A stretch of 64,000 nt of DNA from CAZIUL01 sp964542475 (GCA_964542475.1 CAZIUL010000002.1:121468-185467), one strand, 5' to 3'; shown: positions 26,026 through 35,037, counted from the stretch's first letter. Notes: generated from the sequence alone by a model not told the origin. Translations and numbers: made by a program.

Positions 26026-27786
26026 TTACAGGTACGCGCACACCTTGCCCGCGCCCGCGTCACGCATGCTTTCATCGGCTTCGATCACAGCATCAGGCGT
26101 AACCTTTCCCAGCCATTTCTCGTGAAGCCTGTTCACGTTTTCACGTGCGCATGTGAACCGTTCGGGCCCGGATTGCGATTCGTGATGAATGATCACGCTC
26201 TTTGGCTGGTACACGAGGATCGATCCCAGCTTCTGTAGCTTGAAGCAAAGGTCAACATCCTCGTATCCGTTGAAATACTCCTGATCGAATCCCCCCACCT
26301 CGAAAAACAACGACCTTCGAATCAGGATACACGCGGCTGTGAGCGCCTGGTACGTGCGCGTCCGGTTCGCCTCCGAAAGATCGGACGGCTGTCCCTGGTA
26401 CACCATCCTGGCCATCAACGGGTCAGGAACCCTTCTGTCGTCGAACACCATCACGCCGGCATGCTGTATCGTCCTGTCCGGATATAGCATTTTGCCGCTG
26501 CATGCCCCAACCTTGGGATCGCTGTCCATTACATCGAGGAGCGGTTCGAGCCAGCCCGGCTCGACCTCGGTGTCGTTGTTGAGAAAAAGAAGACCGGCGC
26601 CGGTGGATGCTCGCGCTCCGATGTTGCATGCAATGGAGAATCCGAGGTTCTCAGGATTGGAAATGTACATGAGCCCGCGCCTCTGCGCAGCCTCCGCCCG
26701 GACCTTCCCGGCTGTGCCGTCCGTGGACCCGTTGTCCACAACAACGACTTCGGCCACCTTTTCAAGCGGCGTGTTTCTATAGATCGAATCGATGCACCTT
26801 TCCGTGTGCTCCAGCCTGTTGTACACGGGGATGATGATTGACACGCCCGCGCTCTTTTCCCCGGCCTCCCTGCAGCCGGCGGACAACGGCTCGATCCGTC
26901 CGGCCATTGCCTTTCTCTTCCGGCTTGTTTCATCAAGGGAGAGCCGGCCGAAAAGCTCCAGATCCTTGTTCAGCTCGTATTTCCCCGGCCCGCTCTCGCC
27001 TGCGTCCGATCCGACCTGGGCCCGAAGCGCCATGTAAAGAGCCTTTGTCTCGAAAGGCAGGTCCGGGTGCTCGATGACCTCTAGGGCTGATGTACGGTTA
27101 CGGTGCAGCTTCTCCTCTACAAAGGAGCGGACTTTCGCGGACACCTTCGGGCTTTTCGCAAGATCCTTCCTGTTGATGAACGAGGCCATGCGCTCCAGTT
27201 CGCGCTGCCGGTTCGTCATCATGTCCTCGTAAAACACGAACAGCGTTTTTCCGCCCGCTGTCTGCTCCAGGGCTGAGACGGTTGCCTTGTGCCAGTATGT
27301 GATCGCACGCCCGAACGCAAGCCCTTCGGCTCGCTCGAGCGATCGCGCCACATCCAGGGGGTTCCTGATCGCAAACACGTAGCTGGGCTCGGACGGGAGC
27401 AGCTCGCGCCAGAAAGGCATGAGCCAGCACAGCCTCGGGTCCTTGAACGCCCATGTTCCCTGTTTTCCAAAAAACCGATCGATCAGCGCACCTGCAGCCA
27501 CACGGTGTTTTGCAAGGCGCAAAGAGCGCTGCCATGCTTCATCGAACACGGGAGGTTCCCAACAGTTGCCCCCCAGCAACGCCAGTATCCCGTTGTTGAG
27601 CTCGAACACGGGTTTCAGCTCGTAGTACCCCCTGGGATTCGCCCTGGTCGGCTCCATGAAATGCTCTTCGGGCCCGAGGTATACCCCGAGGATGTCGAGC
27701 ATCTTTGTCGCGAGCGAGGTGCCGCTTCTACCTGTTCCGATGACCGCTATAATCTCGGATCGGCAGCTCCTGTCTTCCTGGGCCAT
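26026..27786 (-). CDS. Sulfotransferase fused to a family 2 glycosyltransferase
   Basis: The frame is open to 27915, but ATG 27786 (GGAAGG eight bases upstream) gives 586 residues starting just before the first domain. The PAPS 5'-phosphate loop is IGTGRSGTSLATKML (16-30) and the 3'-phosphate region is VFAIRNPLDVARSL (137-150). The GT2 domain begins near 314 (GVSIIIPVYNRLEHTERCID), with VVVDNGSTDGTAG, the metal-binding NND at 403-405, and FNGYEDVDLCFKL. One chain could therefore both add a sugar and transfer sulfate. It faces the glycan cassette across a repeat. Known proteins of this layout are sparsely characterised, and the acceptor is unknown. Confidence 0.85.
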   Translation of the reverse strand: MAQEDRSCRSEIIAVIGTGRSGTSLATKMLDILGVYLGPEEHFMEPTRANPRGYYELKPVFELNNGILALLGGNCWEPPVFDEAWQRSLRLAKHRVAAGALIDRFFGKQGTWAFKDPRLCWLMPFWRELLPSEPSYVFAIRNPLDVARSLERAEGLAFGRAITYWHKATVSALEQTAGGKTLFVFYEDMMTNRQRELERMASFINRKDLAKSPKVSAKVRSFVEEKLHRNRTSALEVIEHPDLPFETKALYMALRAQVGSDAGESGPGKYELNKDLELFGRLSLDETSRKRKAMAGRIEPLSAGCREAGEKSAGVSIIIPVYNRLEHTERCIDSIYRNTPLEKVAEVVVVDNGSTDGTAGKVRAEAAQRRGLMYISNPENLGFSIACNIGARASTGAGLLFLNNDTEVEPGWLEPLLDVMDSDPKVGACSGKMLYPDRTIQHAGVMVFDDRRVPDPLMARMVYQGQPSDLSEANRTRTYQALTAACILIRRSLFFEVGGFDQEYFNGYEDVDLCFKLQKLGSILVYQPKSVIIHHESQSGPERFTCARENVNRLHEKWLGKVTPDAVIEADESMRDAGAGKVCAYL

Positions 27787-27903
27787 TTGCATGCCCTTCC
27801 GTGGTTTTATCAGAATGAGAATCCGGGGATGGACTGTCCCCGTGCAAAGCAGGTTCTTCGTCTTTTTAGAGTTCGGGAAAATGTGCCGTTGACTTGAGCC
27901 GGA

Positions 27904-27924
27904 AAACAGGGGCAATCCCTGTTT
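27904..27924 (-). terminator. Probable terminator of the NSS transporter gene
   Basis: Read on the minus strand, AAACAGGG, a five-base loop and CCCTGTTT form a perfect eight-base stem, with the T-run merging into the stem end (TTTTCC). It lies about 67 bases after the transporter stop. The same hairpin phrase resembles other ACCACAGGGG repeats in the window, so it may be a repeat acting as a terminator. Confidence 0.4.
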
Positions 27925-27990
27925 GTGGTCGCCCTCAGGCGCGTAATCGGTAACAGCCGGGGCAACGGCACGGGTGGTTCGCGTACGTCC

Positions 27991-29391
27991 CTACGCGAAA
28001 TCCCGCCCCAGGATGACAGCGACTATCACGGCGATGATGGCTGCCGGGGCCGTGTACTTCAGGAAGAAACGGAAAAGCAAGTACGTGACCTTGGGGTTGC
28101 CGTCTGAATCGAGCAATCCTATCTCGTCCCTGCATATTTTCTTGTCCAAAAACCAGCCGACGAAAATCGTCGTAAACAGGCCGCCGATCGGCAGCATCCA
28201 GTTGGCAGCCAGATGGTCCAGGGTGCCCAAAACACCGTCTTTTCCCTCGCCGAAAATGTTGATCTCGGACAGGAACGAGACCGATCCGAGTGAAAGAGCG
28301 CAGAATATCGAGATGACGAATGCCGAAAGCGCTCCCACGGCCGTGGCTGAGTGACGGGTCATGTGCATCTTGTCGATGAGCAGGGCGACAAGGACCTCAA
28401 GGAGCGAGATGGTCGATGAGAGGGCCGCAAAAGCAACAAGGACGTAGAAGATCGGAGCGATCGTGCTGCCGAAAGGGATCTCCGAGTAGAGCAGGTTGGG
28501 CAAGGTAACGAAAAGCATCCCTATGGTGGAGCCTGAAACGCTCTCTTCCATTCCCGGCGCTGAAAATATTATGGTGTATAAAATGATGCAGGCACAGATC
28601 GCTATCAGTGTGTCCAAACCTACCACCAAGACGGCGTTGCCCGCTATCGAATCCTCTTTACGCATGTATGAACCGTAAGTGATCATTGCGCCCATTCCGA
28701 GAGAAAGCGTGAAGAAGGCGTGCCCAACCGCTTCGAGGATCCCTGTCATGGGCAGCTCCGAGAAGTTGGGTTCGAACAGGAACTCGAACGTCCTGGCCCG
28801 GCCGGGCAGAAACAAGACCATGATCACCAGGTAGATCAGGATTAAAAAGAGGATCGGCATCAGGATCCTGGTCGCGCGTTCGATTCCCCTGTTTATACCT
28901 TTCCAGACCACCGCTGCTGTTGCGCTCATGAAGATAAAGGCAAGCAGGAGTTGCTTCCAGCCGATGGCGGTGAACTCGTCAAAGGCGCCGTCAGCCGGCG
29001 GCACGTAGGCGGTACAGGTCCACTTGAAACAGGAGCAGAAGGTCGTGATGGTCCAGCCGGCAATCACGCAGTAGTAGCCGAGAATGACGAGGCCGGTCAG
29101 AACCCCAAGCCATCCCACAAGGCTCCAGCCCCTGCCGCCCAGCTTACCGAATGCAGGCACCGGGCTTTCCTGGGTTTTTCTGCCGATCAGAATCTCGGCC
29201 ATCATTATCGGCCAGCCGATGATGATCACGCTTACCAAATAGATCAGTACGAAGGCACCGCCGTTGTTATGCCATGTGATGTATGGGAACTTCCAGAGAT
29301 TGCCGAGTCCGACAGCGCTGCCCGAGGCAGCGAGGATGAATCCTATCCGCGAGCCCCAGTGCGCTCGTTGGCTTGTTTGAGTCGATTGCAT
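27991..29391 (-). CDS. Sodium-dependent amino-acid transporter (NSS/SNF family)
   Basis: This 466-residue membrane protein opens with GFILAASGSAVGLGNLWKFP, the unwound TM1 Na+/substrate site of LeuT-type carriers. Then NNGGAFVLIYLVSVIIIGWP gives TM2. About eleven hydrophobic segments follow. FSLSLGMGAMITYGSYMR-like TM6 and TM8 sequence (LSLGMGAMITYGSY, then AFAALSSTISLLE) carry the second Na+ site region. It imports a neutral amino acid or related compound with Na+. The substrate is not readable from the sequence. It is a single gene with a MITE upstream and a likely terminator downstream. Confidence 0.93.
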   Translation of the reverse strand: MQSTQTSQRAHWGSRIGFILAASGSAVGLGNLWKFPYITWHNNGGAFVLIYLVSVIIIGWPIMMAEILIGRKTQESPVPAFGKLGGRGWSLVGWLGVLTGLVILGYYCVIAGWTITTFCSCFKWTCTAYVPPADGAFDEFTAIGWKQLLLAFIFMSATAAVVWKGINRGIERATRILMPILFLILIYLVIMVLFLPGRARTFEFLFEPNFSELPMTGILEAVGHAFFTLSLGMGAMITYGSYMRKEDSIAGNAVLVVGLDTLIAICACIILYTIIFSAPGMEESVSGSTIGMLFVTLPNLLYSEIPFGSTIAPIFYVLVAFAALSSTISLLEVLVALLIDKMHMTRHSATAVGALSAFVISIFCALSLGSVSFLSEINIFGEGKDGVLGTLDHLAANWMLPIGGLFTTIFVGWFLDKKICRDEIGLLDSDGNPKVTYLLFRFFLKYTAPAAIIAVIVAVILGRDFA

Positions 29392-29500
29392 CGTGTCTCC
29401 TCGTCGAGGGGCAATAAATTCGGTTTACGATTGCCATCTTTTCGATGATCTGGAACGATGTCAATCAAAATCAAGTAAGGTCAGGATACGTTGGTGGCAA

Positions 29501-29674
29501 GCCCGCATATTTCATACTCTTCGTCGCGAGGTGCCGAAAACTGTGATGTGGCAAGGCGCATGTCAGGAGACGACCGCAGGCCTGTTCATACAGGTTGAGG
29601 ATCGTCTCATGGCATGAAACGCAGCCACAGTGCAGTTTACGGTGCCGCAGCAGAAGAGTATGAAATATGCGGGC
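29501..29674. mobile_element. MITE-like palindromic element, copy C (reverse orientation)
   Basis: The 174 bases have ends GCCCGCATATTTCATACTCT and AGTATGAAATATGCGGGC, the best-preserved terminal repeats of the family. The whole element is an imperfect palindrome that could fold into a stem of about 80 pairs. Relative to 12741-12915 and 18986-19160 it is inverted. It ends just before the GGGAG ribosome site of the small gene at 29690. Confidence 0.85.
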
Positions 29675-29689
29675 TAGGGAGCTTCCGTC

Positions 29690-29953
29690 ATGGCAAAAGG
29701 CCGACACTACTCGCATCACCAGAAGGGCATCATCAAGCGCTACTACGAGAACCGCGACAACATCATGATCCAGAAGCTCGGCGAAATCGTGTCAGAGCTC
29801 TATCTCTGCGAAAGCGAGAAGAAGGCGGCAAAGCTATGGAACAGCGCGCATAACGCTCTTTTGAAGGCCGGGGCAAACAAGGGGCATGCCGAGTACATAG
29901 TGAAAGACCGCGACCTTGGAGAGCTTTCCAAGCTGGTCGGGGAGCTTTTTTGA
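29690..29953 (+). CDS. Small basic protein of unknown function
   Basis: The protein has 87 residues: a basic N-terminus (MAKGRHYSHHQKGIIKRYYE) and helical, charged remaining sequence (LGEIVSELYLCESEKKAAKL). It has no signal, membrane segment or metal motif. A GGGAG lies eight bases before the ATG, immediately after the MITE right end. Amino-acid composition and codon use look like those of real genes. I cannot name a family. A nucleic-acid- or ribosome-associated role would fit its size and charge, but that is a guess. It converges with asnS, with 15 bases between the stops. Confidence 0.65.
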   Translation: MAKGRHYSHHQKGIIKRYYENRDNIMIQKLGEIVSELYLCESEKKAAKLWNSAHNALLKAGANKGHAEYIVKDRDLGELSKLVGELF

Positions 29954-29968
29954 TAGAGGGAACGGCCC

Positions 29969-31363
29969 TCAAAACGCGGCGTTTCCAGGTGTTCTTGGAA
30001 ACGGAATCACGTCGCGTATGTTGCTCATGCCGGTGATGTACATGACCGTACGTCCGAAGCCCAGGCCGAAGCCGGAATGCGGCACCGTGCCGAACCTTCT
30101 CAGGTCGGTGTACCACCAGTACTCCTCTTCCGAATGGCCGAGCTCCCTGATCCGATCCCTTAGGACATCATGCCGTTCCTCTCTCTGGCTCCCGCCGATG
30201 ATTTCACCAATGCTTGGAACGAGAACATCCATCGCTGCCACGGTACGGCCGTCGTCGTTCATGCGCATGTAAAACGGTTTGATCTTTTTCGGGTAGTCGT
30301 GAACCATCACCGGCTTCGAAAAAACCTCTTCCGTGAGATAGCGCTCGTGCTCGGACTGCAGGTCGGTTCCCCAGCTCACAGGGTATTCGAACCTTTTCCC
30401 TGCCTTTTCCAGGAGTTCCACGGCTTCGGTGTAGGTTATGCGCTCGAACTCAGCATCGATGATTCCCTTTATTCTCTGCAGAATCCCCTTATCGATCCAC
30501 TTGTCGAAAAATTCCATGTCCTCGGCACAGTTTTCGAGCACGTAGCCGAAGGTTTCCTTCAGGAACTCTTCTGTGAGGTCCATGTCATCATCGAGATCGT
30601 AGAACGCCATCTCCGGCTCGACCATCCAGAACTCGGCCAGGTGCCGCGTGGTGTTTGACGGGTCGGCGCGAAAGGTGGGGCCGAACGTGTACACATCGCA
30701 AAGCGCGCAGGCAAAGGCCTCCGCCTCGAGCTGGCCGCTGACCGTGAGCCCTGCAGGCTCGCCAAAAAAGTCGCGGCTGAAATCGACATCGCTGTTTTCC
30801 AGCAATGGAACCTTTTTCATGTCGAGGTTCGTCACCCTGAACATCTCACCCGCGCCCTCGCAGTCGCTCGTTGATATGACGGGAGTGTGCAGGTACACGA
30901 AACCGCGTTTCCGGAAAAAGTCGTGTATGGCGAAAGAAAGAGCGCTTCTTACCCTGAAAACAGCGCCGAAGGTGTTGGTCCTCGGGCGAAGGTGAGCGAT
31001 TGTGCGAAGAAATTCGAAGGAGTGGCGCTTTTTCTGGAGTGGGTAATCCTCCCCGCCTGCGCTGCCGTACACCTTTACCTCCCGCACCTTTACCTCGTAC
31101 TTCTGTCCCTTGCCCGGGGATTCCACGAGCTCGCCGGCTATGCCGACGCTGCTTCCGGTGGTAAGCTTTCGCACATCTTCCCGAATGGCAATGTCATCAT
31201 CCGCCACGGCCTGGATGTTGCCCAGGCAGGATCCGTCGTTAACCTCGATGAAGGAGAATCCTTTCTTGTCGCGCTTGGTCCTGACCCATCCCTTTATGTG
31301 TACGGCCCGCCCCGCTTTTTCAGAAGCAAGCAGCGCTGCTATTCTGTCTCTTTTGCCAATCAT
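29969..31363 (-). CDS. asnS: Asparaginyl-tRNA synthetase
   Basis: The protein charges tRNA-Asn. The start is taken at ATG 31363 (MIGKRDRIAALL), giving 464 residues, the usual AsnRS length. The frame is open to 31426. It has an OB-fold anticodon domain (VHIKGWVRTKRDKKGFSFIE) and class II motif 2 (FRADPSNTTRHLAEFWMVEPE). The C-terminal motif 3 region is GLGFGRTVMYITGMSNIRDV, followed by IPFPRTPGNAAF. In many AsnRS the residue before the motif 3 Arg is Glu; here it is Gly. It is divergent from the FHA gene. Confidence 0.95.
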   Translation of the reverse strand: MIGKRDRIAALLASEKAGRAVHIKGWVRTKRDKKGFSFIEVNDGSCLGNIQAVADDDIAIREDVRKLTTGSSVGIAGELVESPGKGQKYEVKVREVKVYGSAGGEDYPLQKKRHSFEFLRTIAHLRPRTNTFGAVFRVRSALSFAIHDFFRKRGFVYLHTPVISTSDCEGAGEMFRVTNLDMKKVPLLENSDVDFSRDFFGEPAGLTVSGQLEAEAFACALCDVYTFGPTFRADPSNTTRHLAEFWMVEPEMAFYDLDDDMDLTEEFLKETFGYVLENCAEDMEFFDKWIDKGILQRIKGIIDAEFERITYTEAVELLEKAGKRFEYPVSWGTDLQSEHERYLTEEVFSKPVMVHDYPKKIKPFYMRMNDDGRTVAAMDVLVPSIGEIIGGSQREERHDVLRDRIRELGHSEEEYWWYTDLRRFGTVPHSGFGLGFGRTVMYITGMSNIRDVIPFPRTPGNAAF

Positions 31364-31575
31364 TGTTCGGAAAAATCCATTATTAGACCTGGTGGTGTAT
31401 ACCGCTTTATCATCAACGACAAACATTCGCTATCAGGTTTTTACAGGATTACACCCAGAATTTGCAGGGCCTTTCTGCTTTTTTTGATGCGCTGCGCTGG
31501 TAATATACCGAAACTGTAAATGGCAGCTGATCAGGCAATCGCCTCTCCTGACCGTGCGTAGTTAGGCTAAAAAGT

Positions 31576-32355
31576 ATGTATGTTCTCGAACTGAAACTGG
31601 ACGACGGCTCGACCGAGGAAAAACCGCTGGACAAGCTTCCGGCAATCGTTGGACGGCACAAGACCTCATCCGTCCACATCAGGAACAAAACCGTTTCCAG
31701 GGAACACGCGCGCCTTTTCGAACGCGAGGGCGGACTCTTTGTGGCGGATTTGAACTCCAGCAACGGGACCTTTGTGAACAGCGAACGTGTCTCATTGATG
31801 GAGCTGAAACCCGGAGACGAGATCTGCTTCGGCAGCTTCGTGACCTGTCTCATGAAACCCGGACCAGAGGCCGGCACCATGCTCGATGAGACCGGGAAAA
31901 AAGAAGGATCTCCATCAGATGATAACAAGGTGATAACCTCCCCGGAAAGCGGGGATGTATCCGATGAGCTGACCCTTCCTTCCGGCGCCATTGCCCGGGA
32001 CAGGGACAAATCATCGAGCTTGAGCGGGACCAAAACAAAATTCGTCCGGCAACAGCCGTCCTTTCCCAAGGGAAAGCCCCCTGCAAAAGACGGCGGTCCA
32101 CGCCCGCAAGCAATTAGCCCCAATGAAATCCGTGTCAAACAGGATATCCTGCAGTACAATCGTATCGATCCGGATAAAAACCGCTCGTTCCTCCGCAACG
32201 ACTTTTCCCAGTACGGCGGAGCGATCAGGCTTTTGATAATAGCCGGGTTCATCGCGTTATTCGTTGGATCGTTTTTTCTTTTCCAGTGGCTCGGCAAAGA
32301 GGTCACACCCGACAAGCTGGGAACAAACGAAGGTGTCGAGCGGGCTGACAAGTAG
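31576..32355 (+). CDS. FHA-domain protein with a C-terminal membrane segment
   Basis: The protein has 259 residues. The FHA domain spans about 10-95: IVGRHKTSS, VSREHARLF and DLNSSNGTFVN are the phosphothreonine-binding core (GR, SxxH, NG). A low-complexity linker follows, then one transmembrane helix near 218-238 (LLIIAGFIALFVGSFFLFQW) and a short tail. The FHA domain should therefore face the cytoplasm and bind a phosphothreonine partner of a Ser/Thr kinase system. No kinase gene lies nearby. The next gene is a sulfatase-fold lipoprotein 112 bases downstream. Confidence 0.85.
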   Translation: MYVLELKLDDGSTEEKPLDKLPAIVGRHKTSSVHIRNKTVSREHARLFEREGGLFVADLNSSNGTFVNSERVSLMELKPGDEICFGSFVTCLMKPGPEAGTMLDETGKKEGSPSDDNKVITSPESGDVSDELTLPSGAIARDRDKSSSLSGTKTKFVRQQPSFPKGKPPAKDGGPRPQAISPNEIRVKQDILQYNRIDPDKNRSFLRNDFSQYGGAIRLLIIAGFIALFVGSFFLFQWLGKEVTPDKLGTNEGVERADK

Positions 32356-32467
32356 GTTGCACCTGACCGCGCTCAAGAAGGGTCTTTGGGATCAGCGCTT
32401 CCGGATTGCCGGATGATTCCGTATCGATGTAACACGAAACGCTTGAACACTTGAGGAGTTAAGTAAC

Positions 32468-33898
32468 ATGCCCAAAACAGTTTTTTTCCGGACATGGTTT
32501 ATCGTTTTCTTTCCCGCCCTGCTTGCCGTGGGAACCGGAACCGGGTGTTCCAGTGACCCCGGCACAGGCGAGGACAAAACGTTTCAGCCCAACCTGCTGA
32601 TTTACCTGGTGGACACACTGAGGAGCGACCATGTAGGCTGCTACGGTTACAACAAAGACACCACACCTGAAATCGATCGCATCGCCCGAGAGGGCACACT
32701 CTTTGAGAACGTACATGTCCAGTCCAACTGGACGCAGCCTTCTGTAGGCTCCATCATGACATCCATGCCGCCGCTGGTCTTCGGATCCTTTTCCATCGCC
32801 CTTCCTGATTCAATGGTCACTCTTGCCGAGGTTTTGAAGGAGGCGGGATACGTAACCGCAGGATTCACCACCACCGCGGCCGTTTCCCAGGAGTTCGGCT
32901 TCAACCAGGGCTTTGATCTGTACAGGGAGTCGGGCGCAAATCTAAACCGCTCGGAAAGAAAAAAGCGGGTCGGCAAAGTTTTTGACGCTGACACCCTGAA
33001 TGAGATGGCCTTCGAGTGGCTGGATGGCCAAGGCCTGAAAGAACCGTTTTTCCTTTACATGCACTCGATTGATCCACATATCCCCTTTGATCCGCCCCAG
33101 GAGTTCGATATATTCGATCCCGGCTACCAGGGAGAGGTCGACGGTTCTTTGGAAATTAAGACCAAGATACTCAACAAGGAGGTGCCCTTCGGCGATGCGG
33201 ACCGTAACCACGTGATCGCACTCTACGATGGAGAGATTCGTTTCAACGATCACGAGATCGGAAGGCTCATGAAGAAGCTGTCCCAGCTGGATCTGCTGGA
33301 CCGTACCCTTGTGGTCATCATCTCGGACCACGGTGAAGAGTTCTACGAGCGAGGTAAGCTGACAACGGGACACGGCCACTTGAACCTGCACGAAGAGCTT
33401 ACTCATGTGCCTCTGATCATGAGGCTTCCCGGCCGCATCCCCAGCGGGAAGAGGGTGCCCAACCTTATATCCGCCACCAGTGTGATGCCAACCCTGATCG
33501 ACTTTCTGGATGTGAACCCGCCGGAAACCATGATGGGCGGCTCTCTGCTGCCCCTCATTGAAGGCGGTGCGGAGTCCGAGGATTTACAGCCGGAAACTTT
33601 CTGCTTCCGGGCCAAGAAAATACACGACATGTTCTCCATCCGCACGCCGGCCCGGCTCCTGATTCAAGAGGCTGACAAAAACATGATAATGTATGACCTG
33701 TCCGACACAAACAAGGCCGAGGCGACCGACATATTTCCCCAGCTTCCCCGGCCGGTCAAAAACCAGTGGCAGGAGCGGTTAAAGCAAAGGTACGTGATGG
33801 TCAGGGAAATGAGCGATAATTTGAAGACAGAAAAAGAGGATTTCAAGATTTCCAAAGAGACGCAGGAAAGGCTGAAGGCCCTAGGATACCTTAAATAA
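32468..33898 (+). CDS. Lipoprotein sulfatase-fold enzyme; Thr nucleophile
   Basis: The protein has 476 residues, with GAGGAG nine bases upstream. The lipoprotein signal ends at Cys27 (AVGTGTGC). It has metal Asp49 in YLVDTLRSDHVGCYGYN, the nucleophile segment NWTQPSVGSIMTSM, and IISDHGEEFYERGKLTTGHGH with the second metal site. The sulfatase Cys/Ser position is Thr89, and the Arg of the motif is replaced by Val93. It ends ERLKALGYLK, like the lipoprotein paralogues. It is very close to the convergent glycosyltransferase operon (five bases between stops). Periplasmic or outer-membrane hydrolysis or transfer of a phosphate ester is likely, and a true sulfatase is unlikely. Confidence 0.8.
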   Translation: MPKTVFFRTWFIVFFPALLAVGTGTGCSSDPGTGEDKTFQPNLLIYLVDTLRSDHVGCYGYNKDTTPEIDRIAREGTLFENVHVQSNWTQPSVGSIMTSMPPLVFGSFSIALPDSMVTLAEVLKEAGYVTAGFTTTAAVSQEFGFNQGFDLYRESGANLNRSERKKRVGKVFDADTLNEMAFEWLDGQGLKEPFFLYMHSIDPHIPFDPPQEFDIFDPGYQGEVDGSLEIKTKILNKEVPFGDADRNHVIALYDGEIRFNDHEIGRLMKKLSQLDLLDRTLVVIISDHGEEFYERGKLTTGHGHLNLHEELTHVPLIMRLPGRIPSGKRVPNLISATSVMPTLIDFLDVNPPETMMGGSLLPLIEGGAESEDLQPETFCFRAKKIHDMFSIRTPARLLIQEADKNMIMYDLSDTNKAEATDIFPQLPRPVKNQWQERLKQRYVMVREMSDNLKTEKEDFKISKETQERLKALGYLK

Positions 33899-33903
33899 GC
33901 GGT

Positions 33904-35037
33904 CTAACCCTTCAGCCCCTTCCAGATCCCGATCAGCCTTCTTGCCGAGTCTTCCCACGAAAACTTCGAAGCACGCTTTTTACCGCTCTCAACGAGGGCT
34001 GTTCTCGTTTTTTTGTCGAAGACACCCTTTCCTATGCAATCGGCCGCCTCTTCCGCTGAATCCGGCGAAAACAGAAGAGCGCCGTCTTGGCCGCACACCT
34101 CCATGTGCGCAGGTATCGCGGAGCACGCAACAGGGATTCCAATGGCCATCGCCTCGAGCACGCCCATTCCGAACCCCTCGTACATCGAAGGCTGGACGAC
34201 CAGGGAAGCGGAGCGCAGAAGCGCCGCCCTATCTTTGCCTGACACCTTTCCTGTATTGATTATCCCTGCCGCTGTCCGGGCATCCCCTTTCTCGATCTTT
34301 TCGATTCTTGAACCGCGCTTTTTTACAGGGCTTCCGGCAAGCACCAGCAAAATGTCGCCGGCTCCTGCCGACTTGCCCCTGAAAATCAGGAACGCTTTCT
34401 TCAGCAGCTCGATGTTCTTCCTGCTCTCGATGTGTCCGAGATAAAGAACATAAGGCTGATCGATCCCGAGCCTCTCAAAAGCTGTTTTTTGATCCGCAGG
34501 CCCGGCCGGGCCTGTTGTGGGAACACCGTTGGACACCACATGAATCCGCTGACCGTCGATCTCGGGAAAAACCGCCGCCATCTCCTTTTTTATCGAATCG
34601 GAAACCACAATCACACAACCTGCTCTTGCCAGGCTAGCTCCAGCGATGCGGCGGCCGAACCAATGCCTGAAAAAAGAGACCCACTGCCTGTGAACGAACC
34701 TCAAATCATGAACAGTGAGTGCGATCGGAATGTTTCGGACAGGGGGAAGGGGAAACGTTTCAGCGGCGAAGATGTCGTACTCCGAACCCGAGGAGGCCAT
34801 GCGCGCGGGCTTGTTCAGCAAACCGATCCATCTCGAATACGGGCTCGTGCGCGCGCGTGTTTCAACGGTTTTCGCGCCGGCTCTTGCGAAGGGAGCCGCA
34901 AGGCCGGATCCTCCCGCCAGAACAACAGTGAGCTCGACGCTGTCCGCGCACGCTATCCGTGTGTACAGCTCGATCATGCGCGTGCGCGCTCCCGATGGCC
35001 GGGCTGTAACAGCTGTGGCGTCCAGGAGCACCTTCAC
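33904..35037 (-). CDS. GT4-family glycosyltransferase
   Basis: The protein has 377 residues and a GT-B fold. The N-terminal sugar-acceptor half includes VHDLRFVHRQW. The donor half has PYVLYLGHIESRKNIELLKK, and the E-x7-E motif lies in YEGFGMGVLEAMAIGIPVA. It is the last gene of the minus-strand glycan operon and its ATG overlaps the previous stop as ATGA, so translation is coupled. It should add one sugar to a lipid-linked oligosaccharide in the cytoplasm. The donor is unknown. Confidence 0.88.
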   Translation of the reverse strand: MKVLLDATAVTARPSGARTRMIELYTRIACADSVELTVVLAGGSGLAAPFARAGAKTVETRARTSPYSRWIGLLNKPARMASSGSEYDIFAAETFPLPPVRNIPIALTVHDLRFVHRQWVSFFRHWFGRRIAGASLARAGCVIVVSDSIKKEMAAVFPEIDGQRIHVVSNGVPTTGPAGPADQKTAFERLGIDQPYVLYLGHIESRKNIELLKKAFLIFRGKSAGAGDILLVLAGSPVKKRGSRIEKIEKGDARTAAGIINTGKVSGKDRAALLRSASLVVQPSMYEGFGMGVLEAMAIGIPVACSAIPAHMEVCGQDGALLFSPDSAEEAADCIGKGVFDKKTRTALVESGKKRASKFSWEDSARRLIGIWKGLKG

